From: an uncultured Erythrobacter sp.
Lineage (GTDB): Bacteria; Pseudomonadota; Alphaproteobacteria; Sphingomonadales; Sphingomonadaceae
Assembly: GCA_947488755.1 (NCBI GenBank)
Contig: CANLAD010000001.1
Span: 3,141,779-3,205,778 of the forward strand
Length of the DNA: 64,000 nucleotides
Direction: 5' to 3'
This document shows positions 27,854 through 37,773 of the stretch, piece by piece. Numbering within the stretch: position 1 is the first letter of the stretch; every line of letters starts with the position of its first letter. The position numbers and the translations under genes are program-made. The notes beneath the pieces are model-generated. The model saw only the letters and a program-made list of their open reading frames with translations, had not been told where the DNA came from and searched no databases.

Positions 27854-30800
27854 ATGAGTACCGACCAGCCCGAAGGCGCGTGGCGCTTTGCGATCGATCG
27901 CGGCGGCACCTTCACCGATGTCGTTGCGACCACGCCGGACGGGCGGTTGGTGACCGACAAACTGCTGTCCGAAAACTCCGATCGTTACGATGACGCTGCG
28001 AGCGAGGCGGTGCGTCGCCTCATGGAGCGGCATGGGCACGGCCCCATCGCCGAACTGCGGATCGGCACCACGGTCGCAACCAACGCGCTGCTTGAGCGCA
28101 AGGGCGAGCGGCTGGCGCTGGCGGTTACCCGGGGCTTTGGCGATGCCCTGCGGATCGGGACGCAGGCGCGGCCAGACATTTTCGCGCGGCATATTGTCCT
28201 GCCGGAACAATTGCCCGCGCAGGTGATCGAGATCGACGAGCGAATTGGCGTTGATGGCGAAGTGCTGCGCCCGCTCGACGAAGCGGCGGCGCTCGCGCAG
28301 TTCGCGGACTTGCGAAACGACGGCTTCGACGCGCTCGCGATCGTCCTGATGCACGGCTGGAAACATCGTGCGCATGAAGAGCGCCTCGCCGCCATCGCGC
28401 GGGAGATCGGCTTCGCGCAGGTCAGCGTCAGCCACGAAATCGCGCCGCTGATCCGCCTTATCCCCCGTGGGGACACCACCGTCGTCGATGGCTATCTCTC
28501 GCCGGTCCTTACTCGCTACACTGACACCCTGCGTGCGAGGCTGCCGGAATGCGAGCGGCTGCGCTTCATGCAGTCGAACGGCGGCCTCGCCGAGATCGAC
28601 GCCTTTCGCGGCAAGGATGCGATCCTGTCGGGCCCGGCAGGCGGGGTTGTCGGGATGGTCGCGGCGTCCGAGCCACTTGGCGCGTCACGATTGATCGGCT
28701 TTGACATGGGCGGGACCAGCACCGATGTCGCGCACTATGCCGGGGAATACGAGCTGACCGGCGATAGCGTGATCTCGGGCGTACGCATCGCCGCGCCGAT
28801 GATGAAAATCCACACCGTTGCGGCTGGCGGTGGCTCGATCTGCAGCTTCGACGGAGCACGGTTTCGGGTCGGGCCGGAGAGCGCGGGCGCCGATCCCGGC
28901 CCCGCCTGCTACCGCAGGGGCGGCCAGCTGACGCTCACCGATTGCAACCTTGCGCTCGGCCGGATCGACCCGGCGTTCTTCCCGCCCGTGTTCGGCCCCG
29001 ATGGCAGCGAACCGCTTGATGGCCAGGCATCGCGCGAGCGGCTGGAGGCCATCGCCGCGACCCTCCCCGACGCGCGTTCGATAGAGGATATCGCGCGCGG
29101 CTTTCTCGCCATCGCGGTCGACAATATGGCGAATGCGATCCGCAAGATCTCCGTGGCGCGCGGATATGACGTGACCACCTATTCGCTCGCCTGCTTCGGC
29201 GGCGCGGGCGGGCAACACGCGTGCAAGGTCGCCGACGAGCTGGGGATCGAGACTGTGCTGGTCCACCCGCTCGCCGGGATGCTGTCGGCCTACGGCATCG
29301 GTCTCGCGCCGGTGAAGGCGATCCGTGAGACCAGCATCGTCACACCGCTCCACGATGGCTTCGACGAGCAGCTTTCGGCCCTCGAAAACAAAGCGCGCAT
29401 GGCGTTAGAGGAACAGGGGTTTAATCCGAGCGATATCGCGCTGGAGCGCCGGGCACGCCTGCGGTTCGAAGGCAGCGACACGATGCTGATCGTTGATATT
29501 GCCGCCCCTGCCGCGATGGACGAGACGTTCCGCCGCCTGCATCGCCAACGCTTCGGCTATGGCGACGACAAATCCGCCATCATCGTCGAGGCGCTGAGCA
29601 TCGAGGCGAGCGCGACATCCGGAGGGCTCGCAAACGCCGCGGTCGAACCGGCCCAGACGCCCGGCGAGGCGTCCGGATCGTGGCCGACCTTCGATCGTAC
29701 CCAATTGCATGATGGCCAGACTATCGCGGGTCCGGCACTGGTCGTCGATCCCGGGTCCACAACCGCTATCGAGCCCGGTTGGCAGGCACGGCTTGCACCC
29801 GACGGCACGCTTGTCTGCAACCGCGCCACGCCGCTTGACCGCCACCGCGCTGCGGGCACCGAGGTCGATCCCGTCCGGCTCGAAATCTTCAACAACCTCT
29901 TCCGCGCCATTGCCGAGGAGATGGGCGTCGTGCTGCAATCGACGGCCCGTTCGGTGAACATCAAGGAGCGGCTCGATTTCTCCTGCGCGCTGTTCGATGC
30001 AAGCGGCAACCTCATCGCCAACGCGCCGCACATCCCGGTCCATCTGGGGTCGATGGGCGACAGCATCGCGCGGGTGATCGAGGCGCGCGGGCCGGACGCG
30101 GACGGCAGGGCGCGCGACGGGCGCGGTTTCCGGCGCGGCGATGCGTATGTTCTCAACGATCCCTTTCGCGGCGGCACGCACCTGCCCGATATCACCGTGA
30201 TCGTGCCGGTGTTCTACGGCGATACCGGCGGGAGGCCCGACGCCTTCGTCGCTGCGCGCGGGCACCATGCCGATATTGGCGGGATCGCACCCGGATCCAT
30301 GCCACCGGACAGCCGCTCGATCGAAGAGGAGGGCGTGCTGATCGACAATCTCCTGATGGTCGAGGAAGGCGCGTTCCGCGAAGGCGCGGTGCGGGCTGCA
30401 CTGGCGGATGCGAAGCACCCCGCGCGCAACCCCGATCGCAATCTCTCCGACCTGCGCGCCCAGCTTGCCGCCTGCACGCGCGGGGCCGAATTGCTTGGCG
30501 CTGCGGCGGGGGAGCAGGGCGCGGACGTGGTCGCCGCCTACATGGGTCACGTCATCGCCAATGCCGAGGAAAGCGTGCGCCGCCTGCTGGATCGGCTCGA
30601 GGACGGCGAGTTCGCGTCCGAGATGGACAATGGCGCGGTGGTGAAGGTCGCAATCCGCATCGACCGCGAAGCGCGTTCGGCGGTGTTCGACTTCACCGGC
30701 ACCAGCGACCAGCTGCCCGGCAATTTCAACGCCCCGCGCTCGATCACCCGCGCCGCCGCGCTCTACGTCCTGCGCACGCTGATCGACGACGACATTCCGA

Positions 30801-31447
30801 TGAACGATGGCTGCCTGCGCCCGGTCGAGCTGATCGTGCCCGCAGGCTCGATGCTGAACCCGCAGCCGGGCGCGGCAGTCGTCGCGGGCAATGTGGAAAC
30901 CAGCCAGGTCGTCACCGACACCTTGTTTGCCGCGACGCGCATGCTCGCGCCGAGCCAGGGGACGATGAACAATTTCACCTTCGGCAATGAAAGCCAGCAA
31001 TATTACGAGACGATCTGCGGCGGCTCGGGCGCGGGGCCGGACCATCCGGGCACCAGCGCGGTGCAGACGCACATGACGAACAGCCGCCTGACCGATCCCG
31101 AAATCCTGGAAACGCGCCTTCCGGTCCGGGTCGAGAGCTTCGCGATTCGGCGCGGCTCGGGCGGGGAGGGCGCCAATCATGGGGGCGAGGGGGTCGATCG
31201 GCGGGTCACTTTCCTCGAAAAGATGCGTGCCAACATCCTCGCCAATCGCCGCATCGTGCCGCCGCGCGGCATTTGCGGAGGCGGGGACGCCAAGCAGGGG
31301 CGCAACTGGATCGAACGCGCGGACGGAACCTGCGAAGAGCTGGGCGCAACCGGATTCGCAACAATGCAGCCCGGCGATACCTTCATCATCCAGACCCCTG
31401 GCGGCGGCGGCTTCGGGAAGGTGGCGGCGCGACGAGTGACTCGGTAA
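27854..31447 (+). CDS. ATP-dependent 5-oxoprolinase (HyuA-HyuB fusion)
   Basis: The 1197-residue protein joins both hydantoinase-type halves in one chain. The A half starts [19 protein letters not shown] and contains [19 protein letters not shown], both phosphate-binding motifs of the actin-like ATPase fold. The B half starts near [20 protein letters not shown] and contains [20 protein letters not shown] and [10 protein letters not shown]. Full-length fusions of about 1200-1280 residues are typical of 5-oxoprolinase, which opens pyroglutamate to glutamate with ATP. The product could instead act on hydantoins, but fused architecture favours oxoprolinase. With the upstream M14 peptidase it would allow use of pyroglutamyl peptides or glutathione fragments. 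Confidence 0.9.
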   Translation: MSTDQPEGAWRFAIDRGGTFTDVVATTPDGRLVTDKLLSENSDRYDDAASEAVRRLMERHGHGPIAELRIGTTVATNALLERKGERLALAVTRGFGDALRIGTQARPDIFARHIVLPEQLPAQVIEIDERIGVDGEVLRPLDEAAALAQFADLRNDGFDALAIVLMHGWKHRAHEERLAAIAREIGFAQVSVSHEIAPLIRLIPRGDTTVVDGYLSPVLTRYTDTLRARLPECERLRFMQSNGGLAEIDAFRGKDAILSGPAGGVVGMVAASEPLGASRLIGFDMGGTSTDVAHYAGEYELTGDSVISGVRIAAPMMKIHTVAAGGGSICSFDGARFRVGPESAGADPGPACYRRGGQLTLTDCNLALGRIDPAFFPPVFGPDGSEPLDGQASRERLEAIAATLPDARSIEDIARGFLAIAVDNMANAIRKISVARGYDVTTYSLACFGGAGGQHACKVADELGIETVLVHPLAGMLSAYGIGLAPVKAIRETSIVTPLHDGFDEQLSALENKARMALEEQGFNPSDIALERRARLRFEGSDTMLIVDIAAPAAMDETFRRLHRQRFGYGDDKSAIIVEALSIEASATSGGLANAAVEPAQTPGEASGSWPTFDRTQLHDGQTIAGPALVVDPGSTTAIEPGWQARLAPDGTLVCNRATPLDRHRAAGTEVDPVRLEIFNNLFRAIAEEMGVVLQSTARSVNIKERLDFSCALFDASGNLIANAPHIPVHLGSMGDSIARVIEARGPDADGRARDGRGFRRGDAYVLNDPFRGGTHLPDITVIVPVFYGDTGGRPDAFVAARGHHADIGGIAPGSMPPDSRSIEEEGVLIDNLLMVEEGAFREGAVRAALADAKHPARNPDRNLSDLRAQLAACTRGAELLGAAAGEQGADVVAAYMGHVIANAEESVRRLLDRLEDGEFASEMDNGAVVKVAIRIDREARSAVFDFTGTSDQLPGNFNAPRSITRAAALYVLRTLIDDDIPMNDGCLRPVELIVPAGSMLNPQPGAAVVAGNVETSQVVTDTLFAATRMLAPSQGTMNNFTFGNESQQYYETICGGSGAGPDHPGTSAVQTHMTNSRLTDPEILETRLPVRVESFAIRRGSGGEGANHGGEGVDRRVTFLEKMRANILANRRIVPPRGICGGGDAKQGRNWIERADGTCEELGATGFATMQPGDTFIIQTPGGGGFGKVAARRVTR

Positions 31448-31782
31448 ATCGAGCGCGCGCGATCATCCCGACAAACCAGGCCGACAGCATCGTGATCCGC
31501 CCATTGAACCTTTTGCAGGTGGACCGGCGGTTCGTGTCTCACCATCGCGGAGGTACGCCCGCCTTGGAAAAGAGGTGCGACGCGTAACCGGCTCGCGCGG
31601 CACTGAAAGATGCTGCTACGGGACAGCGAGCGGACGATGTTTGCGAAGACGGGCAGCGCCTGCGCCATTTTCTTCAAATACAAGGACCGCCTTCGATTGC
31701 CGGGTTACGCCATGCCCGGATGAGCCCTGCAGCGTTGAATCAGGCTGTCCTTCGCCCGCTCAATTCCTGCGGTCAACGCGGT
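31448..31782. other. Non-coding interval after 5-oxoprolinase
   Basis: This 335-bp interval lies between two convergent genes. Several open frames cross it but none has good codon use, a recognisable product or a ribosome binding site. A short stem CCGGG-N9-CCCGG around 31700-31720 is the only structure noted and has no T-run. Confidence 0.5.
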
Positions 31783-32850
31783 TCAGTCGCGCAGGCTCTG
31801 CATGTCGATGACGAAGCGGTATTTGACGTCGCTGGCTTCCATGCGGTCATAGGCCTTTTCGACCTCCTGCATCGCAATCGTCTCGATTTCCGGCAGGATC
31901 GAATGCTCGGCGCAAAAATCGAGCATCTCCTGTGTTTCGGCAAGCCCGCCAATGCCGCTTCCGGTCAGGATCTTGCGACCCAGCAGTACGCGCGAATGAA
32001 ATTCGGGCACCAGATCGATCATCCCCACCAGCACCTGCACGCCGTCGATTTTGAGCAGGTGAAGATAGGGCGATACGTCATGGCGCACGGGGATCGTGTT
32101 GAGCACCAGATCGAATGCGCCCGACTTGGCTTTCATCGCGGCCTTGTCGGTGGTGTTGAGGAAATCGTGGGCACCCAGCGCCTCGGCATCGGCGCGCTTG
32201 CTCTCGCTGCGGCTGAGCACGGTTACTTCGGCCCCCATCGCCGCCGCGAACTTGACGCCCATATGACCAAGACCGCCAAGCCCCGCGACCGCGACGCGGC
32301 TGCCTTTGCCGACCTTCCATGTGCGCAGCGGCGAATAGCTGGTGATCCCTGCACACAGCAGCGGAGCGGCTTCGGCCATCGGGATCGCGTCCGGCACTTT
32401 CAGCACGAATTCCTCGCGCGCGACGATGCGCTGCGAATAGCCGCCGAAGGTTTGCGTCCCATCGCGGCGGTCGACGCCGTTGTAGGTGCCGGTCATCCCG
32501 CCATCGAGGCAGTATTGCTCGAGATCCTGCTCGCAATGCCGGCATTCCAGGCAGCTATCGACCATGCACCCGATCGCCACCCGATCACCCACGCCATGGC
32601 GGGTCACACCGTCGCCAATGGCGCCGACCGTGCCGACGATCTCATGGCCAGGGACGATGGGATAGTTCGTGAAGCCCCAATCGTTGCGCGCGGCATGAAG
32701 GTCGGAATGGCAGATGCCGCAATGGCTGATGTCGATCAGGACATCATCGTCGCGAAGGCCGCGGCGGGTGATCTCCATCGGTCCGACACCGCTTTCCGGC
32801 GAAGTCGCGCCATAGGCCTTGGTCGGATACTCGTTGGTCGCGCTCGCCAT
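31783..32850 (-). CDS. Zinc-dependent alcohol dehydrogenase (cinnamyl/YahK type)
   Basis: The 355-residue enzyme has the catalytic-zinc motif GHEIVGTVGAIGDGV with the preceding HCGICHSDLHAARNDWG, and four structural-zinc cysteines in CMVDSCLECRHCEQDLEQYC. The NAD(P) motif is VAGLGGLGHMGVKFAA. This arrangement is that of YahK/Adh6-type NADPH-dependent aldehyde reductases of the medium-chain family, which act on a wide range of aldehydes. It is the second gene after the SDR on the same strand, 35 bp downstream, probably cotranscribed. Confidence 0.92.
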   Translation of the reverse strand: MASATNEYPTKAYGATSPESGVGPMEITRRGLRDDDVLIDISHCGICHSDLHAARNDWGFTNYPIVPGHEIVGTVGAIGDGVTRHGVGDRVAIGCMVDSCLECRHCEQDLEQYCLDGGMTGTYNGVDRRDGTQTFGGYSQRIVAREEFVLKVPDAIPMAEAAPLLCAGITSYSPLRTWKVGKGSRVAVAGLGGLGHMGVKFAAAMGAEVTVLSRSESKRADAEALGAHDFLNTTDKAAMKAKSGAFDLVLNTIPVRHDVSPYLHLLKIDGVQVLVGMIDLVPEFHSRVLLGRKILTGSGIGGLAETQEMLDFCAEHSILPEIETIAMQEVEKAYDRMEASDVKYRFVIDMQSLRD

Positions 32851-32885
32851 GGCTTAGTGTCCCTCATGTCCCTGTGTGTATCATC

Positions 32886-33680
32886 TTACTTCGGCGGCAT
32901 CCGGATCGCGCCGTCAAGGCGAAACTGATGCCCGTTGATATAGCTGTTGCGGGCGATCTCGCAGATGAGCGAGGCGAATTCCTCCGGCTCGCCCAGCCGC
33001 TTGGGGAACGGAACGCTGGCGTTGAGCTGGTCCCACATCTGCGGATTGCGGTCCTTCATGCCGAGCATCAGCGGAGTGGCAAAGATGCCTGGCATGACCG
33101 AATTCACCCGAATACCCAGGTCCATCAGATCACGCGCCATCGGCAGAACGAGGCCGTTCACCCCCGACTTGCACGATCCGTAGATCACCTGCCCTATCTG
33201 CCCGTCCTGCGCCGCGACACTGGCCGTGAGAGTGATCGCACCACGCTCGCCGTCCTCGTTCAGCGGCTCGGAATTGGCCATGCCGAGTGCGGAAATGCTC
33301 GCCACCCGGTAGCTTGCGATCAGGATGCCCTCTGCGCCGAATGCGTAGTCCTCGGTCGGCAGGCGTTTGTAACCGCCGGTCGCCTTGTCGTAGCCGACCG
33401 TCTTGCCGCGCCGTGACGCCATCGCACAATGGACGGTGACGCGCTCCTGCCCATTGGCGGCGCGCGCGGCGGCGAAGCCTTCCTCAACGGATTGCTCGTC
33501 GGTGATGTCTACACGGTGAAAGGTGCCGCCGATCGCGCCGGCGTGTTCCTCGCCCGCTTCATCGTTGATGTCGAAGATCGCGACCTTAAGGCCGATCCTG
33601 GCCAGCGCCGCCGCGCTCGCCCGGCCAAGTCCCGACGCCCCGCCGGTCACCACCGCCGCCATTCCGCGTTCCAGTTTCAT
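32886..33680 (-). CDS. Short-chain dehydrogenase/reductase
   Basis: The 264-residue protein begins MKLERGMAAVVTGGASGLGR with the TGxxxGxG coenzyme motif, and an acidic residue (FDIND) after beta-2 suggests NAD(H). The catalytic YxxxK appears as YGSCKSGVNGLVLPMARDL, with serine/threonine in TLTASVAAQDG. The sequence resembles 3-hydroxyacyl-CoA dehydrogenases of the HSD10/type II group, which would match the fatty acid genes in the window, though substrate is not proven. The start was moved to the ATG following GGGGAGCAGAG. Confidence 0.88.
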   Translation of the reverse strand: MKLERGMAAVVTGGASGLGRASAAALARIGLKVAIFDINDEAGEEHAGAIGGTFHRVDITDEQSVEEGFAAARAANGQERVTVHCAMASRRGKTVGYDKATGGYKRLPTEDYAFGAEGILIASYRVASISALGMANSEPLNEDGERGAITLTASVAAQDGQIGQVIYGSCKSGVNGLVLPMARDLMDLGIRVNSVMPGIFATPLMLGMKDRNPQMWDQLNASVPFPKRLGEPEEFASLICEIARNSYINGHQFRLDGAIRMPPK

Positions 33681-33765
33681 CTCTGCTCCCCACGCATCTG
33701 CTCTCAAGGTTCAGGCCCAGCTTAGGCATCACGGAAGAGCGCGGCCAGTTCCCGGTGACGGTTGT

Positions 33766-33824
33766 GTCACAAGTCGTGCGGGGATTGTCACGGGTCGGTC
33801 ACCGCACCTTCGCCGCTGTGTCAC
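33766..33824 (+). promoter_or_regulatory. Phased GTCAC direct repeats, Pho-box-like
   Basis: GTCAC occurs at 33766, 33787, 33798 and 33820, with steps of 21, 11 and 22 bp, that is, whole helical turns on one face. The middle pair, TTGTCAC and then GGTCAC 11 bp later, looks like the two half-sites of a PhoB box (consensus CTGTCAT repeated every 11 bp). They lie 71-130 bp upstream of the relic TonB receptor start. This suggests ancestral control by phosphate starvation. Confidence 0.4.
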
Positions 33825-33894
33825 GGACGCTTCCTATGCACGTTCGCGGGACTTGGCGCGCCGCAGCATTGCGGCGAGAGCTTGGGGACAACCT

Positions 33895-35278
33895 ATGACA
33901 CGCATCCGACTGTTCGCCGGCAGTGCCTCCATTGCGCTGGCCGCCTCGCTTGCTGCTCCGGCATGGGCCGATGAGGTGCGCGGGATCGTCGCCGCTGCGA
34001 GTGACACCGACGCGCTGCAAGCCGCCGAAGTGCGGATCGAAGAGCTTGGGCGCCGTGCGGTGACCGATCGCGATGGCTCCTATTCCTTCGACGATGTACC
34101 CGCTGGCAGCTACACCATAACCGCCCGCTACATCGATGCGGAGCCGCTATGAGTTTGACGAGGTCGAGCTCACCGCGCTGTCCGATGCCGAGTGCGAGGA
34201 TTTTTCACGGGCGTTCGACCTCGCTTACGATTTCATCAGCGATGCGGGCACTTTCACGATCCAGGGCGAAGGCGCGGCTACGCGAAAAGACTTTCAACGG
34301 CACGGCCGAATTCTACGAGCGCGACGATTACACGCAGGCCGATGTGCTGGGTGAAGAGCCGTCGAACACGCTCGAACAGTTCGCGCCGCGCTTCGAGATA
34401 GACGAGGACGACGTAGCGGTCATCGGCAATCCCAATCTCGACCCTTCACCGCGTGGAACATCGATGCCTCGATCGAATATTACATGTCGAGCAATGGCGC
34501 ACTCACGGCGGCGGTATTCTACAAGGATATCGATGGTTACATCGTTGGCGTGACGATCGACGAGCCCGCTACCTTTCAAGGCATCGCGGTCGAAGAAGGC
34601 GAGACTTTCATCAACGGCGAAAGCGCGGAAGTGCTAGGGGTCGAGCTGGGCATTTATCAGAAGCTCGATTTCCTGCCGTCACCGCTCGACGGGTTTCTGG
34701 TGCAGGGCAACTACACCTATACCGATGCAACGGGATCGGCGGCTGATGGCCCGATCTCTTCGATTGAGGAAGCGCCAACCTTCCGCGAGATCGCGCTGCC
34801 CGCGACCAGCGATCACACCTTCACCGCCGTGCTTGGCTACGAAAAAGGACCGGTAAACCTACGCTTTGCAGGCACCTATCGCGACGGCATTCTTGCCGAG
34901 ATCAACAGCGATGGCCCGGAGTTTGACCGGTTTGTCGACGACCTGTTCCAGCTCGATTTCACCGCCCGCTATCAGGCGACGGACAATGCCGGGGTCTATT
35001 TCGAGTGGATCAATATCGATGATGCGGAATTCTTCGCCTTTAACAACCTAGTGGGCGAACAGATCTTCTTCTTTGAGGGCGCGGGCCTCAACAATGTCGA
35101 TCTGGTCGAGCTGCGCGATGGCCGGGTGTTGGAGCCGCAAACGATCGCCACCGGCGAGTTCGGCTCAACCGAGGAGACCGAAGGGGTCGCGCTAGACCCG
35201 CGCGGTTTCGGCCCGGCTATCCCGCCCGGCTCCTCGTTGCGCAGGGCGGGATCAATCCGCCCGACGCGCAAACCTTAA
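33895..35278 (+). pseudogene. Relic of a TonB-dependent receptor with N-terminal carboxypeptidase-like domain
   Basis: The first segment (33895-34152) keeps a good signal peptide and a carboxypeptidase-regulatory-like domain ending DVPAGSYTITARYIDAEP, then meets TGA. The reading continues in another frame with RYEFDEVELTAL to about 34270, then a third frame with EKTFNGTAEFYERDDYTQAD to NPNLDP near 34440, and then shifts again to FTAWNIDASIEYYMSSNG through the barrel to 35278. At least three frame changes are needed. The whole plug domain and the front of the barrel are missing between segments one and two, so a deletion of several hundred codons is inferred (intact members are about 900 residues). 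The gene cannot make a receptor. It still has a phased GTCAC promoter region. Confidence 0.85.
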
Positions 35279-35292
35279 GCTCGTGTGTTGGG

Positions 35293-35964
35293 ATGAAATT
35301 CTCGCCGCCTCGGAGCAGAACGCGCCTGCGCCTTAGTCAGGCGGAAGAGCGCCACTGGCGCCATGACCCGGATGGCACGGCCTGCTACGCGCTGGCGGCA
35401 ATGGCTTTGGGTCTTCTCGCCTTCGCTCTCGCAATCGCCCTCGCGCTGGGCGGTCGCGCTCAATTGCTCGTCGCGCGATTTGCCGACGGTATCGCGCGAA
35501 CCGCGCCGCTGCTTGCAACGGCATTGCTGGCCGCGATTGCCAGCGCGATCTTTGCGGCCTGGGCCGGAAGCACGCTCGCCATGTGGTTGCCACCCGGCGC
35601 TGCGGAAATCTTTGCCGTGGGCGCAATCGCACTGGCTGCGTCCGCACTCATGCGGCCGGTCCGCGTCCGCGCAATGGCAGAGCCCACGCGCTCCTTTGTC
35701 GCGATCGGCATCGTTCTGATCGTGCGCCAGCTTTACGAAAGAGCCGGGCTGGCGCTGTTCACGCTCGCGCTCCTGGCCTATGATCCGGTGCCTGTTGCTG
35801 TGGGAGGCGCGCTGGGCTCTAGCGGGGCGGCCGCGCTGGGCTGGTGGGCCGGACTGGATCGCATTCAGCGCCTGCCGCTGGGAAAGATCCGGATCGCGCA
35901 GGCCATCGTCTGCGCATTCATCGCCGCGGCAATCGGGTGGAGAGCGCTTTACCCGAGGGCATGA
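35293..35964 (+). CDS. Multi-pass membrane protein, possibly TMEM165/GDT1-like
   Basis: The 223-residue product has a basic N-terminus (MKFSPPRSRTRLRLSQAEERHW) followed by about five to six hydrophobic helices. The second helix end, ALGGRAQLLVARFADG, and the repeat IVLIVRQLYERAGLALFTLA resemble the paired motifs of the TMEM165/GDT1 cation transporter family, and the late GALGSSGAAALGWWAG resembles its glycine-rich helix. The acidic ExGD(K/R)(T/S) residues that define the family are lost in both repeats, so cation transport is doubtful. I treat it as a divergent or decaying relative. It starts 14 bp after the receptor relic. Confidence 0.6.
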   Translation: MKFSPPRSRTRLRLSQAEERHWRHDPDGTACYALAAMALGLLAFALAIALALGGRAQLLVARFADGIARTAPLLATALLAAIASAIFAAWAGSTLAMWLPPGAAEIFAVGAIALAASALMRPVRVRAMAEPTRSFVAIGIVLIVRQLYERAGLALFTLALLAYDPVPVAVGGALGSSGAAALGWWAGLDRIQRLPLGKIRIAQAIVCAFIAAAIGWRALYPRA

Positions 35965-36094
35965 TCGAGCGGGTCGATCAGCGCGATAGTCTTATCGGGC
36001 GAAACCAAGTGGCCGCGCGACCGTTAGGTCAATGTAACAATCGGAAAGTCGAACTTTGCAAACAGTTCGCATTAACAAAGAAGGAGGCTCCCCC

Positions 36095-36574
36095 ATGTCC
36101 GATGCCCACGATAACTCGAAAACTGCTCTACTGGCCGAATTGAACGGTCTTCTGGCCGATCACTTTGCGCTGTTCACGAAGACCAAGAACTTTCACTGGC
36201 ATATCAAGGGCCCACGCTTTCGCGACCTGCACCTGCTGTTCGACGAACAGGCGCTCGAGATCCGCGACCAGATCGACGATATTGGTGAGCGCGTGCGCAA
36301 GCAGGGCGGTGACACCCTGACCTCGATCGGGTCGATCGCAAAGCACACCCAGATCAAGGATCAGGATTCCACCTCGCTCGATCCCGATGCGATGGTCAGT
36401 GAATTGCGCGACGATAACGCCGCGATGGTCAAGCGCCTCAAGGGCATGAAACCGCTCGCCGAAGATGCGGGCGACAATGCCACCGACGGCCTGCTCGACG
36501 ACTGGACCGATATGGCCGAAGAGCGCGTGTGGTTCCTGAACTCGATCCTCGGCAAGGAAGCGACCGCAAGCTAA
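36095..36574 (+). CDS. dps: Dps-family ferritin-like DNA-binding protein
   Basis: The 159-residue protein is the normal Dps size. It contains HFALFTKTKNFHWHIKGPRFRDLHLLFDEQALEIRDQIDDIGERV, written here for its residues: the two ferroxidase histidines in the first part and the D and E ligands about 12-16 residues later. Dps forms 12-mers that oxidise and store iron with hydrogen peroxide and protect DNA. The start follows AAGGAGG by 7 nt. An interrupted dyad CGAAC-N10-GTTCG lies 25-45 bp upstream and could be a regulatory site. A terminator follows. Confidence 0.93.
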   Translation: MSDAHDNSKTALLAELNGLLADHFALFTKTKNFHWHIKGPRFRDLHLLFDEQALEIRDQIDDIGERVRKQGGDTLTSIGSIAKHTQIKDQDSTSLDPDAMVSELRDDNAAMVKRLKGMKPLAEDAGDNATDGLLDDWTDMAEERVWFLNSILGKEATAS

Positions 36575-36595
36575 CCGATACGTCCACCCACCAAC

Positions 36596-36630
36596 ACGGG
36601 CCGTTTCCGCTGGTCGGAAGCGGCCCGTTT
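36596..36630. terminator. Intrinsic terminator after dps
   Basis: ACGGGCCGTTTCCG pairs with CGGAAGCGGCCCGT (one G-T wobble position) around a short loop and is followed by TT. It lies only 17 bp before the next gene's start codon, so that gene's transcription would come from read-through or from a promoter overlapping the hairpin. Confidence 0.75.
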
Positions 36631-36646
36631 GCTATGCGGAGGCCTC

Positions 36647-37288
36647 ATGATCGAAGCCGACATCGTCACTGGCGCGAGCGACCGCGACATCGCCGACTGG
36701 CTTGAACAGCGGCTGCAACGCGCACTCGCCACGATGAAGGAAACGGTGCGCGTTGCGTTGCCGGGCGGATCGACCCCGTTCCCGATCCTGCGCCTGCTCC
36801 TTGAGCGCGAACTCGATTGGTCTCGCATCACTGTGGTGCCCACCGACGACCGCGACGTTCCCGAGGCACACGACGCCAGCAACACCGGCAAGCTGCGCGC
36901 CCTGTTTGAGCCGGCCGGAGCAAAGATCGTGACGCTCACCGATCCCGATCCGAAGAGCCTCGGCCCATTCGCGCTGGTCTGGCTCGGCATGGGCGCGGAC
37001 GGGCATATCGCCTCGCTGTTCCCCAACACCGATCCGCGGACCGACGATCCGATGTCGCTGCGCCGTATCACGCCCGATCCGCTCCCACCCGAAGCGCCGT
37101 TTGACCGTCTTACCCTGACGATCCCGACGTTGCTCGATACAAATGAGCTCGTGCTGGTCATCCGCGGCGCGGACAAGCGCGCGGTTCTCGAAGCTGCGCT
37201 GAAGGGCAAGAACGACCTGCCAATTGCGCGGCTGTTGCGGGCGAATGCCCGGCGCAACAATCCAAATCCGGTGATCTGCTTCACGTGA
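36647..37288 (+). CDS. pgl: 6-phosphogluconolactonase family protein
   Basis: The 213-residue product resembles DevB-type 6-phosphogluconolactonase: VALPGGSTPFPILRLLLE (phosphate loop), ITVVPTDDRDVPEAHDASN, and FALVWLGMGADGHIASLFPNTDP, which holds the catalytic histidine. It hydrolyses 6-phosphogluconolactone in the oxidative pentose phosphate and Entner-Doudoroff routes. No zwf or edd is adjacent. The start was placed at MIEADIVTG after a GGAGG-containing stretch. It overlaps the following Nudix gene by 4 bp. Confidence 0.88.
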   Translation: MIEADIVTGASDRDIADWLEQRLQRALATMKETVRVALPGGSTPFPILRLLLERELDWSRITVVPTDDRDVPEAHDASNTGKLRALFEPAGAKIVTLTDPDPKSLGPFALVWLGMGADGHIASLFPNTDPRTDDPMSLRRITPDPLPPEAPFDRLTLTIPTLLDTNELVLVIRGADKRAVLEAALKGKNDLPIARLLRANARRNNPNPVICFT

Positions 37289-37773
37289 TCGAGCGCCTGC
37301 TTCCCGCGCGGTTGCATCGCGCTCTGATGCCGCTGGCAGAGCGGGCACGCGACCGCTGGTGGCGCTGGCGCGGAAAGCCGATCGAAGGGGTGAGCGTCGT
37401 CATCACGGATCGGGCCGGGAATATCCTGTTGGTGCGACATTCCTACGGCCATGATGTTTGGTCGCTTCCGGGTGGCGGTCTGAAGTCGGGCGAAGACCCG
37501 ACGAAGGCGGCGCAGCGCGAAGCGCTCGAAGAGGTCGGGATAGAGCTAGACGGCGTCGTGGCGATCGGCCCGCTGCAGGAAACCCTGCGAGGCCTGCCGC
37601 ATACCCTGCACTTGTTCAGCGCGACGTGCGACGCGCAGCCCATTCCCGATCAGCGCGAGATCATCGAGGCCCGCTTCTTCGCGCGTGATGCGCTGCCCGA
37701 ACGGCTGGGCCTCAGGGCCAAACGCAGGATCGCCGCATGGCAGGCGCACCAGCGCGCAACGACGGGAAGCTAG
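37285..37773 (+). CDS. Nudix hydrolase
   Basis: The 162-residue protein has a complete Nudix box, G-x5-E-x7-R-E-x2-E-E-x-G, in GGLKSGEDPTKAAQREALEEVGIEL at about residues 65-90 (key residues G, E, REALEE, G). A short basic N-terminus (RARDRWWRWRGKPIEG) precedes it. Nudix enzymes hydrolyse nucleoside diphosphates linked to other groups; substrate is not evident. The start codon is GTG overlapping the pgl stop. Its stop overlaps the stop of dinB on the other strand by a few bases. Confidence 0.92.
   Translation: MIERLLPARLHRALMPLAERARDRWWRWRGKPIEGVSVVITDRAGNILLVRHSYGHDVWSLPGGGLKSGEDPTKAAQREALEEVGIELDGVVAIGPLQETLRGLPHTLHLFSATCDAQPIPDQREIIEARFFARDALPERLGLRAKRRIAAWQAHQRATTGS

Noticed and set aside
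29405..31180. 591-codon minus-strand open frame
   Set aside because: Antisense shadow of the 5-oxoprolinase gene, with arginine- and histidine-rich composition typical of such shadows.
31177..31683. Possible small minus-strand gene in the interval after 5-oxoprolinase
   Set aside because: Most of it is antisense to the end of 5-oxoprolinase, and the part outside shows no family resemblance or ribosome binding site.
36035..36075. OxyR or LexA site upstream of dps
   Set aside because: Only a CGAAC-N10-GTTCG dyad is present. It does not match the LexA direct repeat or the OxyR spacing well enough to name a regulator.
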